A DNA stretch of 64,000 nucleotides from Lysobacterales bacterium (GTDB lineage Bacteria > Pseudomonadota > Gammaproteobacteria > Xanthomonadales > Xanthomonadaceae), in contig JADKCY010000002.1 in NCBI GenBank assembly GCA_016718605.1, positions 1,178,001 to 1,242,000 of the forward strand, written 5' to 3'. The translations under genes were made by a program, and so were the position numbers. The notes beneath the pieces are model-generated. The model saw only the letters and a program-made list of their open reading frames with translations, was not told the origin of the DNA and searched no databases. Of this stretch, positions 44,138 through 51,710 are shown piece after piece. Positions within the stretch are counted from its first letter, which is position 1, and every line of letters begins with the position of its first letter.

Positions 44138-44917
44138 CTAAGTGCCAGGCGCAGAATTGTCTGACGCTTGGACGAACTGGCGAACGAGTGTCGCCAGTTC
44201 GACCGCATGACTGAGAAAGGGTGCATGACCGGCGCCCGCAATGCACACAGTGCTTCCTCGCCGTGTGCTCGCACTCGCTCTTTGCATGGCCTGCCAAGGC
44301 ACCAACTTGTCGCGCCGTCCGGCGATCCAAAGATGGGCCTGTGTGAGGTGCGCGAGTTCGGCGCGCAGATCCATTGCGGAGAGCATCGACAACCCTTGCT
44401 GCAAGGCCATTTGGGCAGGCTCACCACGCGCAAACACGCATTCGCGGAGTGCACGAATCTCGGCCTGCGCATGCTGCGACCCGGCCGCTTCCAGCATCAG
44501 GAAACGCTCCAACGTGCCGCGATAATCGCGCTTCAACTCTGCACCGAATTGCGCAAACACCTCGGCGCTGACGGCGCAATCCCAGTCCGGCGCAGTGACA
44601 AATCGCGGCGACGCGGCGACCGCAATCAAACCGCGTACATGCCAGGGCATCTCCAGCGCGGCCTGCTGGGCAAGCAAGCCGCCAAGCGACCATCCCAACC
44701 ACACGGCGGCAGGCGTGACCTGCGCAATGCGCTGCACAACGTGGGCGAGATCAATCGCATCGCGCTCGGTGCTGAGGCCGTGACCCGGCAGATCGACCAG
44801 ATACAGCACATGGTCACGACGCAGTTGTTCAACCAATGGCGCAAACACGCCACCATGCATCGCCCACCCGTGCAGCAACACCAGTGGCCTGCCGCTGCCC
44901 ACCACCTCGACATGCAT
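44138..44917 (-). CDS. bioH: Pimeloyl-ACP methyl ester carboxylesterase BioH
   Basis: This 259-residue alpha/beta hydrolase has the oxyanion region LVLLHGWAMHGGVF, the nucleophile Ser77 in LGWSLGGLLAQQAA, the acid in WIAGRRDKLVPWQA and His in IAGAGHAPFLSH. BioH removes the methyl group from pimeloyl-ACP methyl ester and so ends pimelate chain building. Its start overlaps the bioF stop (TGATG), and bioF and bioB lie directly upstream, which makes the assignment firm. Confidence 0.93.
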   Translation of the reverse strand: MHVEVVGSGRPLVLLHGWAMHGGVFAPLVEQLRRDHVLYLVDLPGHGLSTERDAIDLAHVVQRIAQVTPAAVWLGWSLGGLLAQQAALEMPWHVRGLIAVAASPRFVTAPDWDCAVSAEVFAQFGAELKRDYRGTLERFLMLEAAGSQHAQAEIRALRECVFARGEPAQMALQQGLSMLSAMDLRAELAHLTQAHLWIAGRRDKLVPWQAMQRASASTRRGSTVCIAGAGHAPFLSHAVELATLVRQFVQASDNSAPGT

Positions 44918-46128
44918 CAGCGCGTGAGGCTCTTGGGTAGCCGCGGGGGCGTCAGATGGTCCTTGAGCACCCCGCCAAGTGCATCCAGCAACTGATCCAC
45001 CTCGGACTCGCTATGTGCCGACGACAAGGTGACGCGCAGACGCGCGCGACCCTCTGGAACTGTCGGCGGGCGAATGGCGGAAATCAGCAAGCCACGCGCT
45101 TGCAACGCCTGCGCAGCGCGCAACGCCTCCACATTGCCGTGCACCAACAGTGGTTGAATCGGGGTACTGGAATCCAGCACAGGCAATCCCAGCTGCCGCG
45201 CCCCACGGCGAAAACGCGCGATCAGCGCGGCGAGCTTGAAACGCCGCCACGGTTCATTCTTGATCAGACTCAGCGAACGCCGTGTCGCGGCCGCCAATGC
45301 GGGTGGCAGTGCGGTGGTCAAACCAAAGGGCCGAGCCGTCTCGACCAAGGCATCGATGACGTCAGTCGGACCGCAGATCGCCGCCCCATACGTACCGATT
45401 GCCTTACCGAAGGTCACCAGCAAGAGCGGAACTTCGCGAGCAGTCAGACCCGAAGCGGCCACGCTGCCACGCCCACCTGGACCCACCACGCCGACACCGT
45501 GCGCGTCATCGACATGCAGCAGAGCCCCTTGTGCCTTCGCAATGGCCGACAGCTCGCGTAGCGGTGCCAGATCACCGTCCATGCTGAACACGCCATCGGT
45601 CGCCAGCATGGCTGCCGCCTGCGGGCGCGACTGCAATTGGCGTTCGGCACTTTCCGCATCCACATGGGGATAGCGCTTCAATTCGCAGCCAGCCAAGCGA
45701 GCGCCATCGAGCAGGCAGGCATGATTGAGCTTGTCCTGTACGACAAGGTCATCTTTGCCCAGCAAGGCCTGCAGCAAACCCAAGTTGGCGAGATAACCGG
45801 ATCCAAACACCAAGGCCTTGGAATACCCCAGCCAATCGGCAAGTTCTTCTTCCAGTTGTGCATGCTCGCGATGATGACCGCAGATCAGATGCGACGCCGT
45901 GCTGCCAACGCCCAGCCACGCGGCCGACTCCTGCAGTGCCGCCGTCACCTCCAGTGATTGCGCCAGGCCCAGATAGTCGTTGCTGCAGAAATTCAACAAC
46001 TCGCGACCACCCGTCGTGACACGTGTGCCCTGCACCGCTTCCACCACACGCAAGCGTCGCGTCAGGTGCGCACTGGCACGCTCGGTGGCGGCGCTTCGCA
46101 GGCGGTCTGTCAGGCTCGGACGGCTCAT
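44917..46128 (-). CDS. bioF: 8-amino-7-oxononanoate synthase BioF
   Basis: The 403-residue PLP enzyme has LNFCSNDYLGLAQSLEVTAA, SHLICGHHREHAQLEEELAD, the His/Asp cofactor region LLHVDDAHGVGVVGPGGRG and the PLP Lys in LLVTFGKAIGTYGAAI. It condenses pimeloyl-ACP (or -CoA) with alanine, the first ring-building step of biotin synthesis. It is 12 bases downstream of bioB on the same strand and overlaps bioH. The frame is complete. Confidence 0.95.
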   Translation of the reverse strand: MSRPSLTDRLRSAATERASAHLTRRLRVVEAVQGTRVTTGGRELLNFCSNDYLGLAQSLEVTAALQESAAWLGVGSTASHLICGHHREHAQLEEELADWLGYSKALVFGSGYLANLGLLQALLGKDDLVVQDKLNHACLLDGARLAGCELKRYPHVDAESAERQLQSRPQAAAMLATDGVFSMDGDLAPLRELSAIAKAQGALLHVDDAHGVGVVGPGGRGSVAASGLTAREVPLLLVTFGKAIGTYGAAICGPTDVIDALVETARPFGLTTALPPALAAATRRSLSLIKNEPWRRFKLAALIARFRRGARQLGLPVLDSSTPIQPLLVHGNVEALRAAQALQARGLLISAIRPPTVPEGRARLRVTLSSAHSESEVDQLLDALGGVLKDHLTPPRLPKSLTR

Positions 46129-46140
46129 GGCAACAGTGTC

Positions 46141-47157
46141 TCAGGCTGCGTTTTCAATCGAATTGACGGCCGTCACATCGACATGCACATGCTCGGACTC
46201 GGCGACATGCGGCATGGGGCGCAAACCCAACCTGGCGAACAAGGCCTGGTCGCGCTCCGCTGCTGGATTGCAAGTGGTCAGCAACTTCTCGCCGTAGAAA
46301 ATCGAGTTGGCACCTGCCAGAAAACACAACGCCTGCACTTCATCGCTCATGTCTTCGCGACCCGCCGACAAGCGCACCATCGACTTCGGCATGGTCAAGC
46401 GCGCGGCCGCAATGGTGCGCACGAACTCCAGCGGATCGAGCTTCGGCGTGCCATGCAACGGGGTGCCTTCCACCTGCACCAGTTGGTTGATCGGCACGGA
46501 CTCCGGGTGCTGCGGCAGATTGGCCAACACCTGCAACATGCCGGCACGCTGCTCGCGCGTTTCACCCATGCCGACGATGCCGCCGCAACAGGTCTTCATC
46601 CCGACCTTGCGGACCTTCTCCAGCGTATCCAGTCGATCCTGATACTCACGGGTACGGATCACCGTGTCATAGAACTCCGGCGCGGTGTCCAGATTATGGT
46701 TGTAGTAGGCCAGGCCAGCGTCCTTGAGCGCCTGCGCCTGCGGCTCGGTGAGCATCCCTAGCGTGGCACATGTCTCCAGACCTAGCGCGTTGATCTCGCG
46801 CACCATCTCACTGATCCGGTCGATGTCACGGTCTTTGGGGGCGCGCCAAGCGGCCCCCATGCAGAAGCGGCTGGCACCCGCCGCTTTCGCCGCGCGCGCC
46901 TTGTCCAGCACAGCGTCCAGCGGCATTAGCTTCTCGGCTTGTACACCTGTGTGATAGCGCTGCGCTTGCGGGCAATAACCGCAGTCTTCTGGACAGCCTC
47001 CGGTCTTCACCGACAACAGGGTAGAGATCTGCACTTCGTTCGGATCGAACGTGGCACGATGCACGCTCGCCGCCCGAAACAGCAGTTCGTTGAAAGGCAA
47101 GTTGAACAGCGCGAGGATTTCGTCGCGCGACCAGTCATGGCGGACAGCGGGGGACAT
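46141..47157 (-). CDS. bioB: Biotin synthase BioB
   Basis: This 338-residue radical SAM enzyme has the CxxxCxxC cluster at Cys55, Cys59 and Cys62 (GGCPEDCGYCPQAQRYHTG), the conserved block RFCMGAAWRAPKDRD, YNHNLDTAPEFYDTVIRTR, CCGGIVGMGETREQRAGM, and the second-cluster Arg in MVRLSAGREDM. It inserts sulfur into dethiobiotin. GAGG lies upstream of the ATG. It is the first gene of bioB-bioF-bioH; bioA, bioC and bioD are not here. The comF gene diverges from it with 48 bases between starts. Confidence 0.96.
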   Translation of the reverse strand: MSPAVRHDWSRDEILALFNLPFNELLFRAASVHRATFDPNEVQISTLLSVKTGGCPEDCGYCPQAQRYHTGVQAEKLMPLDAVLDKARAAKAAGASRFCMGAAWRAPKDRDIDRISEMVREINALGLETCATLGMLTEPQAQALKDAGLAYYNHNLDTAPEFYDTVIRTREYQDRLDTLEKVRKVGMKTCCGGIVGMGETREQRAGMLQVLANLPQHPESVPINQLVQVEGTPLHGTPKLDPLEFVRTIAAARLTMPKSMVRLSAGREDMSDEVQALCFLAGANSIFYGEKLLTTCNPAAERDQALFARLGLRPMPHVAESEHVHVDVTAVNSIENAA

Positions 47158-47205
47158 CGGCTTGCCTCGGGCGGCGGTTTTCGGAAGCTGCGCAGTCTAA
47201 CAGGC

Positions 47206-47994
47206 GTGTCATTGCTGACAGAGGACATCACCCTGAGTATCGACATCGACCGCAACAGGCACCCCGTTTCTGCGCTTGCCGAGGCGCATCGACGCCATCG
47301 CTGGCTGCAGCATGTCCTGCCGCCGCATTGCCTGCATTGCCAAGCGCCAGGCTTGCCCGGTCTGGATCTGTGCGCGACGTGCTGGGACGAACTGCCGTGG
47401 AATGACACCGCCTGTCCACGTTGCGGCCTGCCCTTGCCGCACCCTGCACCCGCCTGCGGCGCATGTCTGAAGCGCGCGCCGAAGATCACCCGGACTCTGG
47501 CACCTCTGCGCTACGCAGACAGCGTCACGCAATTGCTGCCGCGCTTCAAGTTTCATCAGCAGCTGGCCATTGGCCGCATGCTCGCCAAACTCGTTGAGCA
47601 CGTTGTTCTCGCCGATGGCATTGCCGACGGCATGGACGCCTTGATTCCGATGCCCTTGCATCGCAAACGTCTTGCGCAGCGTGGCTACAATCAGGCGCTG
47701 GAGTTGGCGCGTCCCTTGGGCAAAAGCTTGCAGTTGCCGGTACGTCTCGATCTGCTGCACCGCGCACGCGACACGGCGCCGCAAACCGGTCTGGATGCAC
47801 GCGCGCGGCGACGCAATCTGCGTGGCGCGTTTGTTGCCTCGCCTTCGGTGAAGGGGATGCATGTCGTGCTGCTCGATGATGTGATCACCACCGGAGCGAG
47901 CCTGCGCGAAGCCAGTCAGGCGCTCCTGCGGTCAGGTGCGGCGGAAGTGCGTGCGCTGGCAATCGCGCGTGCGGACACGCCAAAACATCGCTAA
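47206..47994 (+). CDS. comF: ComF family phosphoribosyltransferase-like protein (GntX type)
   Basis: The product is about 262 residues. A four-Cys-pair zinc-ribbon region (PPHCLHCQAPG, CATCW, CPRCGLP, CGACL) precedes a type I phosphoribosyltransferase fold with the PRPP motif VVLLDDVITTGASLREASQA. In transformable bacteria ComF is needed for DNA uptake across the inner membrane; in others (GntX) its role is less clear. The family pairing with bioB, divergent and 48 bases apart, is common in gammaproteobacteria. I use the GTG at 47206, as the frame before it would run into bioB. Confidence 0.9.
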   Translation: MSLLTEDITLSIDIDRNRHPVSALAEAHRRHRWLQHVLPPHCLHCQAPGLPGLDLCATCWDELPWNDTACPRCGLPLPHPAPACGACLKRAPKITRTLAPLRYADSVTQLLPRFKFHQQLAIGRMLAKLVEHVVLADGIADGMDALIPMPLHRKRLAQRGYNQALELARPLGKSLQLPVRLDLLHRARDTAPQTGLDARARRRNLRGAFVASPSVKGMHVVLLDDVITTGASLREASQALLRSGAAEVRALAIARADTPKHR

Positions 47995-48046
47995 CAGTGG
48001 CGTCTGTCAGTAGCATGCTGTGCCGCCATTCTCGAGTGATACGCCG

Positions 48047-48457
48047 ATGACCGGACTCAGCGATCTGGACACGCAGGCAAAGACCGCGTTACTCACTGCG
48101 TACGCACCTTACTCGCACCTTCGCGTCGGCGCCGCGGTTCGCACCCGCAGCGGCGCCACCTATCGCGGCTGCAATGTCGAATGTGCCTCGTACACGCTGG
48201 GCGGCTGCGCCGAGCGCGCGGCCATTGCCGCCGCCGTGCAGGCGGAGGGACCGGGCGTGGAAATCCTCGAAGTCGCGATCTATGCACGCAATGCGCGCGA
48301 CGAAGAACAGATCATTCCGCCCTGTGGCGGCTGTCGGCAAATGATCATGGAACTCGGCCCCAACGCCCGCGTGCGCTTTCTGGGCGAAGGCGGCATGCGT
48401 GTCGATCTGCCGATCACCGACCTGCTGCCGCACGCATTCGCCCTGGTGCAGGGCTGA
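48047..48457 (+). CDS. cdd: Cytidine deaminase
   Basis: The 136-residue protein has PYSHLRVGAAVRTRSG, the substrate/zinc block CNVECASYTLGGCAERAAIA (catalytic Glu in CAER) and the second zinc pair in PPCGGCRQMIMELG. This is the short homotetrameric form. It deaminates cytidine and deoxycytidine to uridine derivatives in pyrimidine salvage. ATG at 48047. It is convergent with the DUF3299 gene, with 18 bases between stops. Confidence 0.95.
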   Translation: MTGLSDLDTQAKTALLTAYAPYSHLRVGAAVRTRSGATYRGCNVECASYTLGGCAERAAIAAAVQAEGPGVEILEVAIYARNARDEEQIIPPCGGCRQMIMELGPNARVRFLGEGGMRVDLPITDLLPHAFALVQG

Positions 48458-48475
48458 ACCCGGAAAACGCGCCGC

Positions 48476-48979
48476 TCAGCCCTCCCAGGGCGTGACGCTG
48501 CTCAACTCCATGCTGTAGGAAGACTGCCCCAGCGAATTGGCCTGGTTCTCCAGCTTCAGCGTGCCCTCAATCCAATAGGCGGCCCAGATCTCGGTCATCT
48601 CGATCGGTTTGTCTGGCTTGACATAGATAATCTGATTGGGCGGCGGCGGCGGCACATGGATGCAAGCGCCGAAATAGGGCACCACAAAGAACTCGCTGAT
48701 GGTGTTCTCCTCGGTGACCGAAATCGGCACGATGTATCCCGGAATGCGGCCCTCGACGTCGTTCATGGTCAGCACTGGGTGAGAGTTGCTGTAGTCGGGC
48801 GCAATCGGTGAACCGTTGTGATCAACGATGGGCTGCGACTCCATTTCCTTCAACTCTTCGGCGGGAATCAATTCGAGCCAGTCGATGCTGCGCACCTCCG
48901 CGATCGCTGAGGCGTGCAGCCCGAGCCAGATCAACGCACTGAACAGCAGTCGCCACATCGATGTGTTTCCAAGCCTCAT
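48476..48979 (-). CDS. DUF3299 exported protein, last gene of a Zrg-like zinc-uptake operon
   Basis: This 167-residue protein has a signal peptide (WRLLFSALIWLGLHASAIAE). It carries the DUF3299 domain with IDWLELIPAEELKEM, GRIPGYIVPISVTEENTISE and the hallmark FFVVPYFGACIHVPPPPPNQ. The last part has one Cys and one His that may bind metal. The ATG at 48979 is preferred because GGAG lies 7 bases upstream; the ATG at 48958 has no clear site. It is on the same strand as the ABC permease and starts 125 bases after it. In Vibrio a similar set of genes takes up zinc (Zrg), which is the basis for the role given here. Confidence 0.82.
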   Translation of the reverse strand: MRLGNTSMWRLLFSALIWLGLHASAIAEVRSIDWLELIPAEELKEMESQPIVDHNGSPIAPDYSNSHPVLTMNDVEGRIPGYIVPISVTEENTISEFFVVPYFGACIHVPPPPPNQIIYVKPDKPIEMTEIWAAYWIEGTLKLENQANSLGQSSYSMELSSVTPWEG

Positions 48980-49104
48980 CTGCCTACTCCGTTGTCGGAC
49001 ACACGCGTTAGGAGGCGCGCTGAACAATTCAGCGCCTCCTGTTAGGTGCATGAGTGCACCAACCCGAACAAGGACGTAGGCCCTTGTTCGCGCAGTCAGG
49101 GATA

Positions 49105-50355
49105 TCACTGTTTCACCATCATGCCGTCTGCCAGCGAACGGCGATAGGCCATTGTGGCGGGAACTGCGCCGACCAGCACACCGGCGAGTAGCACCCACAG
49201 CATCAAATGCCACTCGCTTGCCGCTGGCCAGCCCAGATCCAGCGCGATACCGGTGGCCTGCAACACAAAGGGCATCAAGGCGGCCGTGAGCACGTAAAGC
49301 AGCAGCAATCCCATCAGCACGCCCCACACGGTCAACAGCACGGACTCCATCAGCAGCAAGCCGAACACAGTCGTGGGTCCTGCACCCAAGGCACGCAGGA
49401 TGGCCATCTCACGGCGTCGTTCGGAGAGCGTGCCCAACAGTGCGGCCAGCATGCCCAGCAAACCCGCCAACACCACGCAAGCCGCAGTCAACTGCAGGGC
49501 GCGTTCGACCATGCCCAGCATGCTCCAGAGTTGCTGCAGGGCAACACCCGGCATGATCGCCGTCATCGGTTCATGGCGATCCTCATTGACCGCCCGCTGC
49601 ACCGTGAAGGTCGCCATGCGCGAACGCAAACCGACGAACACCGCGGTCACCGAGGTTGGTTGCAACTGCGTGTCGCTGGGCTCGGCGGGCGCATTGCCGA
49701 TGCGGGTACCGCTGCGCCAATTGAGATGGATGGCCTGGATGGCCTGCAAACTGACAAACACGCTTTGATCCATCGGCGTGCCGGTGCGCTCCAGAATGCC
49801 AGCCACCTTGAATGGCCGATCATCGTGTTGGTGTGGATTCAAGGCCGCCGTACCATGCGCCAGCACCAGAGAATCGCCCAATGCGTAGCCCAACTTGGCC
49901 GCTACATCAGCCCCGAGCACCGCGTCATACAGGCCCTCAAAGGCCGCACCCTGCGCGAAATTCAACGGCCGATCCGCCGTCTGCAGATGTTTGAAATAGT
50001 CGCTCGTCGTGCCGACGACACGGTATCCGCGATGCGAATCACCCAGACTGATGGGCACCGCCCATGCGACGTCATCACGCGCGGCGAGACGTTGCACGCT
50101 GTTCCAGCCCACATTGTTGGTGGCGTCGCCCAGATGAAACACCGAATACAGCAGCAATTGCACCGGATGCGCGCGCGCGCCGACGATCAGGTCGGTCCCG
50201 GAGACAGTGCGCAGAAAGCTGCTGCGCGCCTCATTGCGCAAACGCTCGACGCCCAGCAGCAGCAGCACGCTCAACGCGATAGTGGCCACGGTCACCGCCA
50301 CCGTGAAGCGGCGATTGGCGAGACTGGCCCAAGCCAGACGAAGCAGCGCACTCAT
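49105..50355 (-). CDS. ABC transporter permease, FtsX/MacB-like, ZrgB-type
   Basis: The 416-residue protein has an N-terminal helix (FTVAVTVATIALSVLLLLGV), a large periplasmic domain of about 220 residues, and three C-terminal helices, the first containing ACVVLAGLLGMLAALLGTLS followed by the FtsX-domain block RRREMAILRALGAGPTTVFG. This is the MacB/FtsX type, not a classical importer. Its ATG overlaps the ATPase stop by four bases. The neighbours (DUF2796, ATPase, DUF3299) make a Zrg-like role in zinc handling likely. The mechanism of uptake with an FtsX-type permease is not obvious from the sequence. Confidence 0.85.
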   Translation of the reverse strand: MSALLRLAWASLANRRFTVAVTVATIALSVLLLLGVERLRNEARSSFLRTVSGTDLIVGARAHPVQLLLYSVFHLGDATNNVGWNSVQRLAARDDVAWAVPISLGDSHRGYRVVGTTSDYFKHLQTADRPLNFAQGAAFEGLYDAVLGADVAAKLGYALGDSLVLAHGTAALNPHQHDDRPFKVAGILERTGTPMDQSVFVSLQAIQAIHLNWRSGTRIGNAPAEPSDTQLQPTSVTAVFVGLRSRMATFTVQRAVNEDRHEPMTAIMPGVALQQLWSMLGMVERALQLTAACVVLAGLLGMLAALLGTLSERRREMAILRALGAGPTTVFGLLLMESVLLTVWGVLMGLLLLYVLTAALMPFVLQATGIALDLGWPAASEWHLMLWVLLAGVLVGAVPATMAYRRSLADGMMVKQ

Positions 50356-51059
50356 GCCATGCCCCCTACTTGCAGCTCACGCAAGTCCACTGCCCGATCA
50401 AAGCGATCCATCAGACTACGGTCATGGCTAACGAACAGCAGAGCCGTATTCGCCGCCGCGCATTCGGCCAGCAGAAGACGCAGAAAATCGGCACGCGCAT
50501 CCGCATCGAGGGCCGACGTCGGCTCATCGGCCAGAATCAACTCCGGGGCGCCAATCAGCGCCCTCGCAGCAGCCACACGCTGTTGCTGCCCAACCGACAA
50601 ACTGGCAGCCGGTCGCGGCCAGCACGTCTCCGGCAAACCCAACTCAGCCAACAGTCGTCGAGCACTCGACTCGATGTCGCCATCGCGCGCTGCCGCGCGC
50701 TCGGCGCGGCGCGACGAAAAGCGACAGGCCAAGGTCACGTTGTCCAGCACCGACAGGAAGGGCAGCAGATTGAACTGCTGAAAGATCACGCCGATGTGAT
50801 CGGCGCGCGCCCGATCGCGCGCGCGCGCAGACAAACTCGACACGCAGAGCTCAGCGACATGAACCTCGCCGCGCTGCGGCTTCAAGGTGCCGGCCAGCAA
50901 TCCCAATAAGGTGCTCTTTCCGCTACCACTCGGACCCGCCAGAAAAACCCGTTCACCGGCGCGCAATGCAAACTGGCCAATTCGAATCAGCGGCTCGGCG
51001 CCCGGCCAAGCAAAACCTAGATCAACCAGACGCAGCGCCATCGCATCCCTGTCACTCAT
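50352..51059 (-). CDS. ABC transporter ATP-binding protein, ZrgC-type
   Basis: The 235-residue protein has Walker A in VFLAGPSGSGKSTLLGLLAG, a Q-loop in IGVIFQQFNLLPFLSVLDNV, the signature ASLSVGQQQRVAAARAL (SVGQQ in place of LSGGQ), Walker B in LILADEPTSALDADAR and the H-loop in LLFVSHDRSLMDRF. It is of the LolD/MacB subgroup. Its start overlaps the DUF2796 gene by four bases and its stop overlaps the permease start. The whole set is therefore translationally coupled. Confidence 0.92.
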   Translation of the reverse strand: MSDRDAMALRLVDLGFAWPGAEPLIRIGQFALRAGERVFLAGPSGSGKSTLLGLLAGTLKPQRGEVHVAELCVSSLSARARDRARADHIGVIFQQFNLLPFLSVLDNVTLACRFSSRRAERAAARDGDIESSARRLLAELGLPETCWPRPAASLSVGQQQRVAAARALIGAPELILADEPTSALDADARADFLRLLLAECAAANTALLFVSHDRSLMDRFDRAVDLRELQVGGMA

Positions 51060-51655
51060 GGGGACAGGGTCAGCGTGCTGCTGTCGGGTGTCAGCTCGCT
51101 TCCGCCCTGCGTATCCGCACGTATCCACTGCACCTTGATCTCCTCGGTCAGCGGGAAGCGCGCAAACCAAGCCGCGAAGTCCACGCGCGAAATCGCCTCG
51201 GGACTGGCACAGTCGAACTGCCACTCCGCCTGCACATTGGCTGGCAGGTCTTGTTGGGGCGCTACATCCAGATGCGGAACTGTGATCCGGTTGGACACCG
51301 CCACACAGCCCGCCCCCAGAGGAAGTACCAACCCGGCACCCTGCACCAAATCGGTCTGCACTGCGCTGAGCGCCGCGCGCTCCTCGGCCGTCTCTGGAAC
51401 ATGTTCAAAACCGACGAAATTGTGCAGTGCACCGAGAAATTGCAGACTGAGACGCTTGCCATCAAGTGCGATATTCAACTGACTGGCACCATGAACATGA
51501 GCGCCGTGCTCGTGACTGTGCGCCGCGTGCTCGGCATCTTCATGCTCGGCCTGCGCATCGCTGGCGATGGCCGCCAAAGGCAGGAGCAAGCCCAGCAGCG
51601 GGCACAGCCATCGATGCAAACCCGTCCCATTGCTTACCTTGTATCGACATTCCAT
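51056..51655 (-). CDS. zrgA: DUF2796 His-rich periplasmic protein, ZrgA-like
   Basis: The 199-residue protein has a signal peptide (LCPLLGLLLPLAAIASDAQA). A His-rich segment follows with His at residues 38, 43, 46, 48, 50, 53 and 55 (EHEDAEHAAHSHEHGAHVHG), then the DUF2796 domain (ALDGKRLSLQFLGALHNFVG, FEHVPETAEERAAL). DUF2796 is the family of Vibrio ZrgA, a component of a zinc-regulated uptake system. The His cluster would bind Zn2+ in the periplasm. It is the first gene of a four-gene unit with ATPase, permease and DUF3299. A palindrome that fits a Zur box lies 25 bases before its start codon. Confidence 0.85.
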   Translation of the reverse strand: MECRYKVSNGTGLHRWLCPLLGLLLPLAAIASDAQAEHEDAEHAAHSHEHGAHVHGASQLNIALDGKRLSLQFLGALHNFVGFEHVPETAEERAALSAVQTDLVQGAGLVLPLGAGCVAVSNRITVPHLDVAPQQDLPANVQAEWQFDCASPEAISRVDFAAWFARFPLTEEIKVQWIRADTQGGSELTPDSSTLTLSP

Positions 51656-51679
51656 GGCGCATCACCCGTGGCAAAAAAC

Positions 51680-51696
51680 GTGTTACACATTAACAC
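51680..51696 (-). promoter_or_regulatory. Predicted Zur operator upstream of the Zrg-like operon
   Basis: The 17-base sequence GTGTTACACATTAACAC is an exact inverted repeat of GTGTTA/TAACAC with a 5-base centre. Its position, 25 bases before the zrgA-like start codon and in a 55-base gap after the previous gene, places it over the core promoter. Zur sites in gammaproteobacteria have the form GTTATA-n-TATAAC, and the outer halves here agree closely. With the encoded His-rich zinc protein the case for zinc repression is good but unproven. Confidence 0.6.
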
Positions 51697-51710
51697 TTGA
51701 AGGCAGGTCA

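Noticed and set aside
49207..50781. Plus-strand open frame of 524 codons opposite the ABC genes
   Set aside because: It is rich in Gln, His and Arg, antisense to well-supported transporter genes, and has no recognisable motif.
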